A DNA stretch of 64,000 nt from positions 33,047 to 97,046 of the forward strand of contig CALETE010000040.1 of assembly GCA_937920085.1 (NCBI GenBank). Reading direction: 5' to 3'. Positions 26,375-35,384 of the stretch are shown piece after piece. The position numbers were made by a program, and so were the translations under genes. Origin of the DNA: an uncultured Alphaproteobacteria bacterium (GTDB lineage: Bacteria > Pseudomonadota > Alphaproteobacteria > Caulobacterales > Caulobacteraceae). The notes under the pieces are model-generated. The model was not told the origin of the DNA and did no database searches. It saw only the letters and a program-made list of their open reading frames with translations. How positions within the stretch are numbered: the stretch's first letter is position 1; the number at the start of each line of letters is the position of its first letter.

Positions 26375-26427
26375 AGGAGCAATCCATAGGTTAGGTTCGC
26401 AAGCGACGCCCGCGAAGAGAGGCCGGG

Positions 26428-26456
26428 CAAGTAAGGCATGGGCACAAGCCTGTCAA
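26428..26456 (-). promoter_or_regulatory. Candidate housekeeping promoter for rplM-rpsI
   Basis: On the reverse strand a perfect TTGACA (26456-26451) is followed after 17 bp by TACTTG (26433-26428), about 55 bp before the rplM start. The -35 is consensus and the spacing is ideal, but the -10 is weak, so this is a tentative call. Confidence 0.45.
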
Positions 26457-26532
26457 CACAAGTTGCGGCAAAAGTTCGGAAAAGCCTTGTAGCATAAGGG
26501 TTTTATCGAAGAGGTAATATGATACCGCGACT

Positions 26533-27564
26533 TCAGAGACGCCTTACACGCCAGGCAAATCCAGTGGCCAAGCATAGAACAAAGGCTGCCGTAATCTGAT
26601 GCACCATACCTAGCACTAAGGGCACATGGGTCATCAAGGTGGCGACACCCAGTAGCGCTTGGACCACAACCCCCAAGGCCACGGCCAGGCCGACAACCTT
26701 CGCGCCGATTGGCAAAAAGGAAGATCGGCTAGCGCCCCATCCCATAAGACAGGCGGTGACTAATAGAACATAGGCCCCCAGCCTGTGGTGCAACTGAACT
26801 GCAGCCTGACTATGGGCCAGGGTCGACCAAAGGTCTGATCCCGCATAGCCCTCTGGGAACAGCCGACCATTCATCAGCGGCCAATCGTTGAAGACCAGTC
26901 CGGCATCATTGCCGGCGACGAGGGCTCCAAGCAGCACCTGAACATAGACCATGCCCAGCAAAATCAGGGTACCTCTGCGCCAAGGCCCCGGGGCCTCAAC
27001 CCGCGACGCACCCGCCGCCGCTTCAAGGGCAGTCCAGACCAAACAAGCCAATAGGATGAAGGCCAGACCCAGATGGGTCATTAGGCGCTCAGGGGCGACC
27101 GAGACCCGCCCAGTCAGGCCGCTGGCGACCATCCACCATCCGACGATCCCTTGCAGGCCTCCGAGGCCCAGAAGGGCCACGCAACGCCAAATCAATCGTT
27201 TCGGCAGTTCCTTGCGGATGAGAAACCAGACCAGAGGCAAGGCGAAGGCGAGACCAACCAATCTGCCTAACAGCCGATGGGACCACTCCCACCAGTAAAT
27301 AACCTTGAAGGCCTCCAGGCCCATGCCACGGTTGAGCTGAACATATTGCGGGATCTGTTTGTACTTGGCGAACTCAGTTGCCCAATCGGCGGCGTTAAGC
27401 GGGGGAATGGACCCAGTCACCGGACGCCATTGGGTAATCGATAGCCCAGAGTCGGTTAGTCGCGTGGCGCCACCTACGACCACCATGGCCAAGACCAGTG
27501 CTGCGACGATAAACAGCCAAACAGACACCGCGGCAGATCGGTCAGAACGAAGAAACGAAGTCAT
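26533..27564 (-). CDS. ctaA: Heme A synthase (COX15/CtaA)
   Basis: Oxidises the C8 methyl of heme O to give heme A for cytochrome c oxidase. This inner-membrane protein of 343 residues has about eight helices. Family motifs with likely heme ligands are visible: TRLTDSGLSITQWRPVTGSIPP, YWWEWSHRLLGRLVGLAFALP, RLMTHLGLAFILL, NDWPLMNGRLFPEGY, QLHHRLGAYVLL and MVHQITAAFVL. Length and motifs fit the alphaproteobacterial/mitochondrial type. Confidence 0.95.
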   Translation of the reverse strand: MTSFLRSDRSAAVSVWLFIVAALVLAMVVVGGATRLTDSGLSITQWRPVTGSIPPLNAADWATEFAKYKQIPQYVQLNRGMGLEAFKVIYWWEWSHRLLGRLVGLAFALPLVWFLIRKELPKRLIWRCVALLGLGGLQGIVGWWMVASGLTGRVSVAPERLMTHLGLAFILLACLVWTALEAAAGASRVEAPGPWRRGTLILLGMVYVQVLLGALVAGNDAGLVFNDWPLMNGRLFPEGYAGSDLWSTLAHSQAAVQLHHRLGAYVLLVTACLMGWGASRSSFLPIGAKVVGLAVALGVVVQALLGVATLMTHVPLVLGMVHQITAAFVLCLATGFAWRVRRL

Positions 27565-27714
27565 GGGCCTGTACGCACCAAAACGCGGGAAAATGCCCGA
27601 AATTTTCTCCGGGCGGGTCTAGTCGAGAACGCATAGCGCGTCCACGGTTCGTTCGTCGTGTTGGCAGACATTCTGCCGAACCCCGCGACGACAGCTCGGT
27701 TAAGGGAAAGTCTG

Positions 27715-27966
27715 ATGGTGAGCGACCAAGGCCCCTTCGGCATATTGGCGATCGGCCTCATTTCTGGCTGGGTCGCACAGCGCGTTGTGGACAAGAGACT
27801 CAGGCTTTGGAACTGCCTGCTTCTGGGCGCACTTGGCGCAGTCGCGGGAGCTCAGCTTACTAGCATTCTTGGCTTGGCATTTTCTGGGCCCCTAGGAACC
27901 CTGGCGCTCTCGACAATCGGGTCGACATTTTTGCTCGCCATTTATGTCCTTTTGCGCCGTGGCTGA
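27715..27966 (+). CDS. GlsB/YeaQ/YmgE-type small membrane protein
   Basis: An 83-residue membrane protein of the transglycosylase-associated (YeaQ/YmgE) family. ATG 27715 has an AGGGA ribosome-binding site; an upstream GTG at 27658 is in frame but lacks support. Three hydrophobic segments are visible, with the family-type first helix GILAIGLISGWVAQRVVDKR and glycine-rich LLLGALGAVAGAQLTSILGL. Members are linked to envelope stress, but the function is unclear. Confidence 0.75.
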   Translation: MVSDQGPFGILAIGLISGWVAQRVVDKRLRLWNCLLLGALGAVAGAQLTSILGLAFSGPLGTLALSTIGSTFLLAIYVLLRRG

Positions 27967-28000
27967 TGACGACGGACAGGCGAGGTCCTATAGCGATCCC

Positions 28001-28198
28001 ATGAACGCTCGATTGAGAAAACTCGTGGGAAGCTTCGGCCTTGTGGCCTTCATCGCGGCCTATGTTTGGGCTGTGCTGGCGGTTTCAGAACATCTGCCAG
28101 ACAACACCACGATCAAGCTTATCTATTTTGCGATCACGGGCATGGCCTGGGGCGTGCCAATTCTCCCCCTGATCAGCTGGATGAACCGCGGCCGCTAA
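28001..28198 (+). CDS. DUF2842-like small membrane protein
   Basis: A 65-residue protein starting at ATG 28001 (MNARLRKLVGSFGLVAF). It has two predicted helices separated by a short polar loop and a C-terminal WGVPILPLISWMNRG segment, matching the layout of the DUF2842 family, which is restricted to alphaproteobacteria. Function is unknown. The frame continues upstream to an ATG at 27944 inside the previous gene, but the family begins at MNARLRK. Confidence 0.7.
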   Translation: MNARLRKLVGSFGLVAFIAAYVWAVLAVSEHLPDNTTIKLIYFAITGMAWGVPILPLISWMNRGR

Positions 28199-28212
28199 GG
28201 GGAATTCGCCGA

Positions 28213-28289
<77 letters not shown>

Positions 28290-28339
28290 ACATCGGCGAG
28301 CGGCCCTTCTAACGGCTTGCCCGGCGCGGGCAAGTGATT

Positions 28340-28819
28340 TCAGGCGGATTGCCTGTGCAAGATATCGTCTAGGCGCTGCTTTGTGGCCAAAAGCCCCGCG
28401 AGGGTGAGCTGCAGGCGCATCTGCGACTCGGCGTTTAGCGCGCGCCGGCCCCCGTGGGATTGTGGCTCAACATGCCATGGGAGGAGTTCAGCCACAGGCG
28501 CTGGGGCGATCGGCATCGGAGCGATCGGCACCTCAGTCGGGACGTGATCAGCGACAGTGGAGCTAAGCACCCGCTCCAAGCCGTCTTCCTTATAAATTTT
28601 CTGGATGTCCTTAATGGACAGACCATCATCATGAAGCCGGGCCTTCAAACCCTGCAGCATTGTCACGTCTTGGGGCCGGTAAAACCGTCGCCCCCCTGCC
28701 CGCTTCATTGGGCGAATAAATGAAAACCGCGTTTCCCAAAACCGCAGCACGTGCTGCGGCACACCGACTTCATCGGCCGCTTCCGAAATCGTGCGAAAGG
28801 CGTTGGGGCCCTTAGCCAA
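28340..28819 (-). CDS. MerR-family transcriptional regulator
   Basis: A 159-residue DNA-binding protein. The N-terminal winged helix-turn-helix has RTISEAADEVGVPQHVLRFW, and RPMKRAGGRRFYRPQDVTML is the wing. A linker and a helical C-terminal region follow (about 120-155, MRLQLTLAGLLATKQRLDDIL). There is no cysteine metal-binding loop. The start is TTG 28819, 12 bp after ihfA; this ihfA-merR pairing is conserved in alphaproteobacteria. Regulated genes are unknown. Confidence 0.88.
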   Translation of the reverse strand: MAKGPNAFRTISEAADEVGVPQHVLRFWETRFSFIRPMKRAGGRRFYRPQDVTMLQGLKARLHDDGLSIKDIQKIYKEDGLERVLSSTVADHVPTEVPIAPMPIAPAPVAELLPWHVEPQSHGGRRALNAESQMRLQLTLAGLLATKQRLDDILHRQSA

Positions 28820-28831
28820 TTGCCTCTGGAC

Positions 28832-29134
28832 CTATTTCGCTAAGGCGCTGTCCACACGCGCCTTCATCACTTGAGACGCCCGGAAACCTATGACCCGACG
28901 GGGCTCGATGGCTGCGGGTTCCCCGGTCTTTGGGTTACGCCCCATGCGCGCGCGCTTCGCACGCACCTGAAACACACCAAAACCTGAGAGTTTGACTTGC
29001 TCACCACGTTCCAGCGCCTGAGCTGCGAGCTCTAAAGTGCGCTCAACAAGTTCAGCGGAGTCCTGACGCGTTAGGCCGACCTCTTCATGGACAGCTTCGC
29101 ACAGGTCAGCTCGAGTCACCGTCGCGCCCTTCAT
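28832..29134 (-). CDS. ihfA: Integration host factor subunit alpha
   Basis: A 100-residue DNA-bending protein of the HU/IHF family. The N-terminal helices carry TRADLCEAVHEEVGLTRQDS, and the signature is GFGVFQVRAKRARMGRNPKTG followed by EPRRVIGFRASQVMKARV; the Pro in the NPKTGEP arm is the intercalating residue. It acts with IhfB, encoded elsewhere, in nucleoid structure and transcription, including flagellar promoters in Caulobacter. Confidence 0.93.
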   Translation of the reverse strand: MKGATVTRADLCEAVHEEVGLTRQDSAELVERTLELAAQALERGEQVKLSGFGVFQVRAKRARMGRNPKTGEPAAIEPRRVIGFRASQVMKARVDSALAK

Positions 29135-29220
29135 CTCAGTCCCTTTTGGCCGAAGTTGTTCGCAGAGTGATGAACTGATTGTCGCATCCAGTCAAAGACT
29201 TCTGACCGTCCTTTGAGGAA

Positions 29221-30204
29221 TTACAGCCGAACCACACAGGCGCCCCAGGTCAATCCACCGCCCATAGCTTCTAGAAGCAGGAGATCACCTGGCTTGATAC
29301 GGCCGTCTGCAATGCCATGGGCCATGGCCAGTGGAATTGACGCAGCTGAGGTATTTGCATGGATTGCGACGGTGGAGATGACCTTTTTCTCGTCAATGCC
29401 GAGGCGCTTGGCCACACCTTCGAGGATACGCTGATTGGCCTGGTGTGGAATAAACCAGTCCACATCGGAGACAGAAATCCCTGCATCCGCAGCTGCAGCA
29501 ACGACCGCCTCAGAGATATTAACGACAGCATGTCGGAACACCTGATTGCCCTGCATTCGCAGATGTCCAATTTGGCCCGTCGTGGATACGCCTCCATCCA
29601 CATAGAGCAGGTCCTGCTTGGTCCCGTCGGCGCGCAGAGCAAAGCCGAGCAGGCCACGATCGGATACATCGCCCTCCCCTTCCTGGGGTTCGAGGACCAC
29701 AGCACCGGCACCGTCACCGAACAGGACGCAGGTGCCTCGGTCGGTCCAGTCCATCAGCCGGGTCATGGTCTCCGCCCCAATCACCAGGGCGCATTTAGAG
29801 CGTCCCCGCGCGACGAAGCCGTCAGCTGTGGATAGGGCATAGACAAATCCCGAGCACACCGCCTGAACATCAAAGGCAATACCGATTGGACAGCCCAGCT
29901 TGCGCTGAACCATGGTGGCGACCGCAGGAAAGGTCAGGTCAGGGGTCGTGGTGCCGACAATGATCAGATCCACGTCTTCAGGCTTGCGTCCCGCGGCCTC
30001 CAAGGCCTTGCGCGCGGCCTCAACGGCGAGATCCGAAACGCCCTGGTCGGGAGCGGCTCGGTGGCGCTGACGAATGCCCGTGCGCTCAACAATCCAGGCA
30101 TCAGTGGTGTCGACGACCTTAGCCAGGTCATCATTGGTTACGATATCTGCAGGGAGATAGGCGCCGACGCCGATTACGACACTTCTCAACACCTTATGCG
30201 TCAC
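29221..30204 (-). CDS. fabH: 3-oxoacyl-ACP synthase III (KAS III)
   Basis: Starts fatty-acid synthesis by condensing acetyl-CoA with malonyl-ACP. It has 327 residues. The catalytic triad is C117 (VQAVCSGFVYAL), H254 (FIPHQANQRI) and N284 (IHANTSAAS). The start is a GTG at 30204 that overlaps the plsX stop by 11 bp, so translation is probably coupled. The plsX-fabH order is widely conserved. Confidence 0.96.
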   Translation of the reverse strand: MTHKVLRSVVIGVGAYLPADIVTNDDLAKVVDTTDAWIVERTGIRQRHRAAPDQGVSDLAVEAARKALEAAGRKPEDVDLIIVGTTTPDLTFPAVATMVQRKLGCPIGIAFDVQAVCSGFVYALSTADGFVARGRSKCALVIGAETMTRLMDWTDRGTCVLFGDGAGAVVLEPQEGEGDVSDRGLLGFALRADGTKQDLLYVDGGVSTTGQIGHLRMQGNQVFRHAVVNISEAVVAAAADAGISVSDVDWFIPHQANQRILEGVAKRLGIDEKKVISTVAIHANTSAASIPLAMAHGIADGRIKPGDLLLLEAMGGGLTWGACVVRL

Positions 30205-31258
30205 CCGATAACTCCTCGGCCTCGTCTACTGGCGCGGCCTCCATGGCCACCGTGAGGCGGGCCATATTACGTTCAATCTCTGAGGCGAAATCGCTCTTTG
30301 CGAGATCAATCGCCATCCCAATAGACTGGCCAAAACCTTGTGAATCCGCACCGCCATGGCACTTAACAACAAGTCCATTGAGGCCAAGGAGAGGCGCCGC
30401 CGGGGGCGGGCTCATCTTCTTTACAAAAACCCTAAGGGCGGGCCTCGCTAAAAGCGCACCGAGCTTCGCACCAAAAGTCGACGTGAGGGCAGAGCGCAGC
30501 TCTTCGACGATATAGCTGGCCGTACCTTCAGCCGTCTTCAGGGCCACATTACCCGTGAATCCGTCGGTCACCACCACATCGACCGTGTTCCTGGAAAGGT
30601 CATCGCCTTCCACAAACCCATGATAGTCGATGTCGAACTTTCCGCTCCGCAAGATAGCGTGGGCAAGCCTGACTTCCTCATGGCCCTTCACATCCTCAGA
30701 GCCAACATTGAGGATGCCAACCTTGGGTCTCGCAACCCCATGGGCAGCGCGGTGAAAGGCTTCACCCATAATCGCGAACTCGACCAAGCGTGCCGCGTCG
30801 CAGTCGATATTCGCGCCTGCATCTAGCATGGTCGAGACACCCCTGCGCCCGGGCCATTGGACCACAAGCGGCGGCCTCTCAATGTCGACACTCATGCGCA
30901 AAATCAGGCGCGAAATGGCCATAAGGCCACCGGTATTACCGCAGGAGACAGCCGCGCTGGCTTCACCAGACTTCACACACTCAATGGCGTTCCACATGGA
31001 TGCGCCTTTACCGCGCCGAACGGCGTTGGCCGGCTTTTCGTCAGATGCGATCACCTTGTCGGTATGACGCACCTTGTAGCGATCTGTGAGGCTAGGCTGC
31101 TTGGCAAGCTCAGGCGCAAGAACAGCCTCATCCCCATGAATGATAAAGCTCAGGTCATCTTTAGAATTTTGCAGGGCCAGGGCCAGGCCAGGGATCGTCG
31201 TCGACGGTCCATGGTCGCCGCCCATGGCATCAATTGAAACCACCAGGGATCGGGTCAC
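30194..31258 (-). CDS. plsX: Phosphate acyltransferase PlsX
   Basis: Converts acyl-ACP to acyl-phosphate for phospholipid synthesis. I prefer GTG 31258 as start (VTRSLVVSIDAMGGDHGPST), which is where the family begins and has a GGGATGGA upstream; another GTG at 31294 is possible. The 354 residues include VSIDAMGGDHGP, AVRRGKGASMWNAIE, AVSCGNTGGLMAISRLILR, MLDAGANIDC and VVTDGFTGNVALKTAEG. It precedes fabH in an overlapping operon and follows yceD; rpmF, often between yceD and plsX, is absent here. Confidence 0.95.
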   Translation of the reverse strand: MTRSLVVSIDAMGGDHGPSTTIPGLALALQNSKDDLSFIIHGDEAVLAPELAKQPSLTDRYKVRHTDKVIASDEKPANAVRRGKGASMWNAIECVKSGEASAAVSCGNTGGLMAISRLILRMSVDIERPPLVVQWPGRRGVSTMLDAGANIDCDAARLVEFAIMGEAFHRAAHGVARPKVGILNVGSEDVKGHEEVRLAHAILRSGKFDIDYHGFVEGDDLSRNTVDVVVTDGFTGNVALKTAEGTASYIVEELRSALTSTFGAKLGALLARPALRVFVKKMSPPPAAPLLGLNGLVVKCHGGADSQGFGQSIGMAIDLAKSDFASEIERNMARLTVAMEAAPVDEAEELSGDA

Positions 31259-31331
31259 GAAATTGGGTCCATCCCGGTTGCCGCGTTCGCACACAGATTA
31301 CAGGGCGGCGTCAAACATGCAAACCGCTGGG

Positions 31332-31853
31332 TCATGATTGATCCTTTTCCTTCAGCTGTTTCAGCACGGAGAAGGGCGACAGATCCGCACTCGGTGCTGA
31401 ATAGTCGAACACGGCGTCTGGCCTTCGCGGAAACGGATCAATCGCCAGGGCCAAGTGCTCAAACAAGACATGGGCGAGGTCGATGACATCTCCATCCAGA
31501 ACGTCTGGGGGGTCTGGTGCCTCTGGGTCGAGATCGACCTCACCGGCAATGGCCTCGATGGGCGTATTGGCACTGCCTTGCGGCACCACGCGCAAATCAA
31601 TCTCGCCGCTAATGACTTGAATAAAAGGATCAAGGCTGACACCGCAGACCTGTTCCACATGCCCCTGAAAGCGTCCCGATAGCTCAGCGCCATCTAGCCA
31701 GCTGCGCACCATAATGCGCGCCCGCATGTCTGGCAGCGATACCAGCCCAAGGGTTTTTCCCCAGGCCAAAAGCGTCGCATCTGGCGGAACAAGGTCCAGG
31801 GTTTGAACGCCTCGCGCGAGATCAGAGAGCCTTATGGATGAGGTCCAGGTCAC
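31332..31853 (-). CDS. YceD/DUF177 family protein
   Basis: A 173-residue protein of the YceD (DUF177) family, associated with 23S rRNA or plastid ribosome biogenesis in known members. The region around 60-130 shows the family pattern: GAELSGRFQGHVEQVCGVSL, then ISGEIDLRVVP and the acidic DPEAPDPPDVLDGDVIDLAHVLFEHLAL segment, ending DPFPRRPDAVF. The start is a GTG at 31853, overlapping the preceding chaperone stop as GTGA. Confidence 0.85.
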   Translation of the reverse strand: MTWTSSIRLSDLARGVQTLDLVPPDATLLAWGKTLGLVSLPDMRARIMVRSWLDGAELSGRFQGHVEQVCGVSLDPFIQVISGEIDLRVVPQGSANTPIEAIAGEVDLDPEAPDPPDVLDGDVIDLAHVLFEHLALAIDPFPRRPDAVFDYSAPSADLSPFSVLKQLKEKDQS

Positions 31854-32380
31854 GCGACCGCCCAGGTAACCGTCCCACGGACAAAGTCTTCAAGAGCCTG
31901 TGCGGCCAGGCCTTCTTTTTGTTTGAGGATGTAACTGATGAGATCCTCAACTGGCGGAGATTCGATATCGGCGTAGACCGTTCTCGACACCAAGGCCCTG
32001 AGGTCGTCGGTATCTGGCAATTTTTCGAGAGCTGCGTGGTAGTTCTTCACCCGCCCATAAAAGGCTTCCCCCAGCCGCCGCATTTTCTTGCCGACTGTGA
32101 GATCGCCGACCCCCATTTCGCGCAGGGCATCATCAAGGGATTGGGTGTAGGCGTCAAACAAACCCTGAGACGTCTTGGCGGCTTCAGGACCCTGATTAAC
32201 CAGACGATCCAAGATCAAGACCACATGTAGGGTATAGACCTCAAACCGTCCCTCCACCGAATCAGGTGCCGCAAGGTCGGCGTAAAGTCTCGGTGCCCGG
32301 GACTGCTGAACGCAGGCAGCGTAAAGCGACCGCCCCGCAATGACTGAAGGTTTTGGTCGGAAAATGCGATCCAAAATCAT
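31850..32380 (-). CDS. Ubiquinol-cytochrome c chaperone (CBP3-like)
   Basis: A 176-residue homologue of the mitochondrial Cbp3 assembly chaperone for cytochrome b of the bc1 complex. Visible motifs are AGRSLYAACVQQSRAPRLYAD, DSVEGRFEVYTLHVVLILDRL, SLDDALREMGVGDLTVGKKMR and EAFYGRVKNYHAAL, all characteristic of this family. I chose ATG 32380 (MILDRIFRPKPSV); the frame extends upstream to 32452 without support. It is coupled to yceD and diverges from bamE, which starts 84 bp away. Confidence 0.9.
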   Translation of the reverse strand: MILDRIFRPKPSVIAGRSLYAACVQQSRAPRLYADLAAPDSVEGRFEVYTLHVVLILDRLVNQGPEAAKTSQGLFDAYTQSLDDALREMGVGDLTVGKKMRRLGEAFYGRVKNYHAALEKLPDTDDLRALVSRTVYADIESPPVEDLISYILKQKEGLAAQALEDFVRGTVTWAVA

Positions 32381-32464
32381 AATGGCCTCGTTTTCGCCCT
32401 CAGAGGAGTCTAGGGGCGGGATTGCAGTAAGGGCCTGCGAGCGATAGGTCAAAGCCCTGGAAAA

Positions 32465-32968
32465 ATGAACAGGCCAACCATGTTCCGACGCACAGCAGCT
32501 TCCGTCCTCGCTTTATGCCTAATAGGTGCCTCTGGGTGTGCGCCGATCACGACATATTCGGGGTTCCAAGCGATCGAGGCCAATCCAAAAGATGTAAAGG
32601 TCGGCATCGATACAAAATCCTCTGTCAGAGGCCGCCTCGGCTCGCCGTCTGCGACCTCGACCTTTGACCCCAATGTCTGGTTCTACATTGACCAGATTAA
32701 GCAGACCGTAGCGTTCCAAAAGCCCATCACCACCCGCCGCGACGTGACCGCCATTTCCTTTAATAAGGACAGCGAGTTGGTTCTGTCTGTGAACCAATAC
32801 AGCCTTAAGGACGGCAAGCTGATCGCCTTCAACGGTCGCGAGACGCCCACAAGGGGCCGCGAATTGACGGTGCTAGAACAATTATTGGGCACGGTCGGAC
32901 GTGGGGGTGGCTTGCTGCCGAACCAGGATGAAGGCGCGCCAGGCAATCGACCCGGCGATCGCAGATAG
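32465..32968 (+). CDS. bamE: Outer membrane assembly lipoprotein BamE (SmpA/OmlA)
   Basis: A 167-residue lipoprotein component of the BAM complex that inserts beta-barrel proteins in the outer membrane. The signal and lipobox are LCLIGASGC; the mature core follows the family pattern YSGFQAIEANPKDVKVGIDTKSSVRGRLGSPS, then WFYIDQIKQTVAF and RDVTAISFNKD. The C-terminal tail (about 120-167) is Gly/Pro-rich and probably disordered. A bidirectional hairpin terminator lies 43 bp after the stop. An alternative ATG five codons in is possible. Confidence 0.9.
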   Translation: MNRPTMFRRTAASVLALCLIGASGCAPITTYSGFQAIEANPKDVKVGIDTKSSVRGRLGSPSATSTFDPNVWFYIDQIKQTVAFQKPITTRRDVTAISFNKDSELVLSVNQYSLKDGKLIAFNGRETPTRGRELTVLEQLLGTVGRGGGLLPNQDEGAPGNRPGDRR

Positions 32969-33011
32969 GCCAAGACCACAAACCGACTTCGGTCACTGGA
33001 TTAAAAAGAAA

Positions 33012-33043
33012 ACGCCCCGGAGATCACTCTCCGGGGCGTCTTT
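33012..33043. terminator. Bidirectional rho-independent terminator between bamE and hppA
   Basis: A perfect 12-bp stem ACGCCCCGGAGA / TCTCCGGGGCGT with a TCAC loop. On the + strand it is followed by CTTTATTTC, and on the - strand by TTTCTTTTTAA, so it can end both convergent transcripts. Confidence 0.92.
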
Positions 33044-33065
33044 ATTTCGAGCCTTAGCTGAAGCC

Positions 33066-35192
33066 TTAGACGGCCGAAGCGTGAGCCAGGATCGCCAGCA
33101 GCAGCAGGGCCACAATATTGGTGATCTTGATCATCGGGTTCACGGCAGGACCTGCCGTGTCCTTGTAGGGGTCGCCGACGGTGTCGCCGGTGACAGCGGC
33201 CTTGTGAGCCTCTGATCCCTTACCGCCATAGTGACCTTCTTCGATCAGCTTCTTGGCGTTATCCCAAGCACCGCCCCCCGATGTCATCGAAATGGCGACA
33301 AACAGGCCTGTCACGATCACGCCCATGAGCATGGCACCCAGAGACGCAAAGCCGTTGGCCTTGCCCGCAATCTGGTTGATCGCAAAGAACAGGATCACGG
33401 GCGAAACAACTGGCAGCAAGGACGGCACAATCATCTCGCGGATCGCCGCTGCAGTCAGAATGCTGACGGCGCGACCATATTCCGGCTTCACTTCGCCGGT
33501 CATGATCCCTGGGTTCTCACGGAACTGACGACGAACTTCCTCAACCACGGCCTCAGCGGCGCGGCCCACGGCCGTCATGGACATGCCGCCAAACAGGAAG
33601 GGCAGCAGACCACCAAACAACAGACCAACCACGACGTAAGGGTTCGAAAGGTCGAAGGCGACAGTCCCAAGGCCCGAGAAGAAGGAGCCTGGCGTTGCGC
33701 TGGCCGCGAAGAATTTCAGGTCTTCGGTATAGGCCGCAAAAAGCACCAGGGCACCCAAGCCAGCCGAACCAATGGCATAGCCCTTGGTGACAGCCTTTGT
33801 GGTGTTGCCAACGGCGTCGAGCGCGTCGGTGGTGACGCGAACTTCCGGAGGAAGGCCAGCCATTTCAGCAATGCCACCGGCATTGTCGGTCACAGGACCG
33901 AAGGCATCCAGGGCGACGATAAAGCCGGCTAGGGACAGCATGGAGGTGGTGGCAATGGCAATGCCGAAGAGACCGGCAAGACCGTAGGTGACGATAATGC
34001 CAACGATGATCACGATGGCAGGCGCCGCAGTGGATTCAAGGCTCATGGCGAGGCCCTGAATAACATTGGTGCCGTGACCGGAGACACTGGCCTTAGCCAC
34101 CGACTTCACCGGACGGAAGCCCGTGCCGGTGTAGTACTCGGTGATCACGACGATCAGTGCCGTCACGACTAGACCCGCAACGCCGCAATAGAAGAGGCTG
34201 TCAGCGTTGAAGGACTTATCGCCGACCGTGACCGTGGTGGCGACGAGCTTGTGGATCACATAGTATAGCGCGCCAACCGACAGAACGCCGGTGACGATCA
34301 GACCCTGATACAGGGCACCCATGATGTTCTGCGACTTGCCCAGACGCACGGCGAAGGTGCCGATGATCGAGGTGACAATGCAGATGGCGCAAATAGCCAG
34401 AGGCAGGACCATCATGTTCGAGACAATTTCGTTCCCGCGGAAGAAGATCGCAGCCAGAACCATGGTCGCGACAGTCGTCACCGCATAGGTTTCGAAGAGG
34501 TCAGCAGCCATGCCGGCGCAGTCGCCGACATTGTCGCCCACGTTATCAGCGATGGTGGCTGCGTTGCGAGGGTCGTCTTCCGGAATGCCGGCTTCAACCT
34601 TGCCCACCATGTCGCCACCGACGTCCGCACCCTTGGTGAAGATGCCGCCACCGAGACGCGCAAAGATCGAGATGAGCGAAGCACCAAAGCCCAGGCAGAC
34701 CATGGAGTCTTGCACTTCACGGCTGGTGTTTTCCAAGCCCATTGGGCCTGTCAGGACCGCATAATAGCCCGCCACGCCGAGAAGGGCGAAGCCTGCGACC
34801 AGCATGCCGGTAATGGCACCGGAGCGGAAGGCCAAGGATAGCCCGCGAGCCAGGCTCTCAGACGCGCCCTGCGCCGTGCGCACATTGGCGCGCACAGAAA
34901 TCAGCATGCCCACAAAACCAGCGGCACCCGACAGGATCGCGCCTGTCGCAAAGCCAATGGCTGGAAGCGTACCCAGGAAAAAGGCCAGGGCCACCAGAAT
35001 GACCACGCCGACAATGCCGATCGCGGTGTACTGCTTGTTGAGATAGGCCTGCGCGCCCTCTTGGATCGCGGCGGCGATTTCTTGCATTCGCGCGTTGCCA
35101 GGCGAGGCCTGCATCAGCGATGCGGTCTGGACGATGCCGTAAAGCACCGCCAGTGCGCCGGCACCTATCGCCAGCATAAGCTCAGGATTCAT
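33066..35192 (-). CDS. hppA: Membrane proton-translocating pyrophosphatase, K+-independent type
   Basis: Couples pyrophosphate hydrolysis to proton export across the inner membrane. It has 708 residues and about 16 helices. Substrate-site motifs are visible: GGGIFTKGADVGGDMVGKVE, DDPRNAATIADNVGDNVGDC, DAFGPVTDNAGGIAEMAGLP and the C-terminal GGAWDNAKKLIEEG followed by AAVTGDTVGDPYKDTAGPA. The GNTTKAVTKGYAIGSAGLGAL segment has Lys where K+-dependent enzymes have Ala, so this should be the K+-independent class. The gene stands alone, with 192 bp upstream in which I see no other feature. Confidence 0.95.
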   Translation of the reverse strand: MNPELMLAIGAGALAVLYGIVQTASLMQASPGNARMQEIAAAIQEGAQAYLNKQYTAIGIVGVVILVALAFFLGTLPAIGFATGAILSGAAGFVGMLISVRANVRTAQGASESLARGLSLAFRSGAITGMLVAGFALLGVAGYYAVLTGPMGLENTSREVQDSMVCLGFGASLISIFARLGGGIFTKGADVGGDMVGKVEAGIPEDDPRNAATIADNVGDNVGDCAGMAADLFETYAVTTVATMVLAAIFFRGNEIVSNMMVLPLAICAICIVTSIIGTFAVRLGKSQNIMGALYQGLIVTGVLSVGALYYVIHKLVATTVTVGDKSFNADSLFYCGVAGLVVTALIVVITEYYTGTGFRPVKSVAKASVSGHGTNVIQGLAMSLESTAAPAIVIIVGIIVTYGLAGLFGIAIATTSMLSLAGFIVALDAFGPVTDNAGGIAEMAGLPPEVRVTTDALDAVGNTTKAVTKGYAIGSAGLGALVLFAAYTEDLKFFAASATPGSFFSGLGTVAFDLSNPYVVVGLLFGGLLPFLFGGMSMTAVGRAAEAVVEEVRRQFRENPGIMTGEVKPEYGRAVSILTAAAIREMIVPSLLPVVSPVILFFAINQIAGKANGFASLGAMLMGVIVTGLFVAISMTSGGGAWDNAKKLIEEGHYGGKGSEAHKAAVTGDTVGDPYKDTAGPAVNPMIKITNIVALLLLAILAHASAV

Positions 35193-35384
35193 AGATGGAT
35201 CGCCCCTTCAAGACTACGCGAGGTTGGGTGACAGCGACGAAATGCGCCGATCTCCTAATTTCCAACCCCTTGGTTTCCCCTCATATCGGCATCCCCGCGA
35301 ACGGGTTGCCACATAAAGACGGGGGAAAGTGCCAAAACTGAAGCGCCCATGCAATGTCTGACGTGAATCAGGTGCAAACCATTC

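Noticed and set aside
33231..33932. + strand frame of 233 codons, rich in His and Gln
   Set aside because: Antisense to the membrane pyrophosphatase; composition is the expected mirror of hydrophobic helices.
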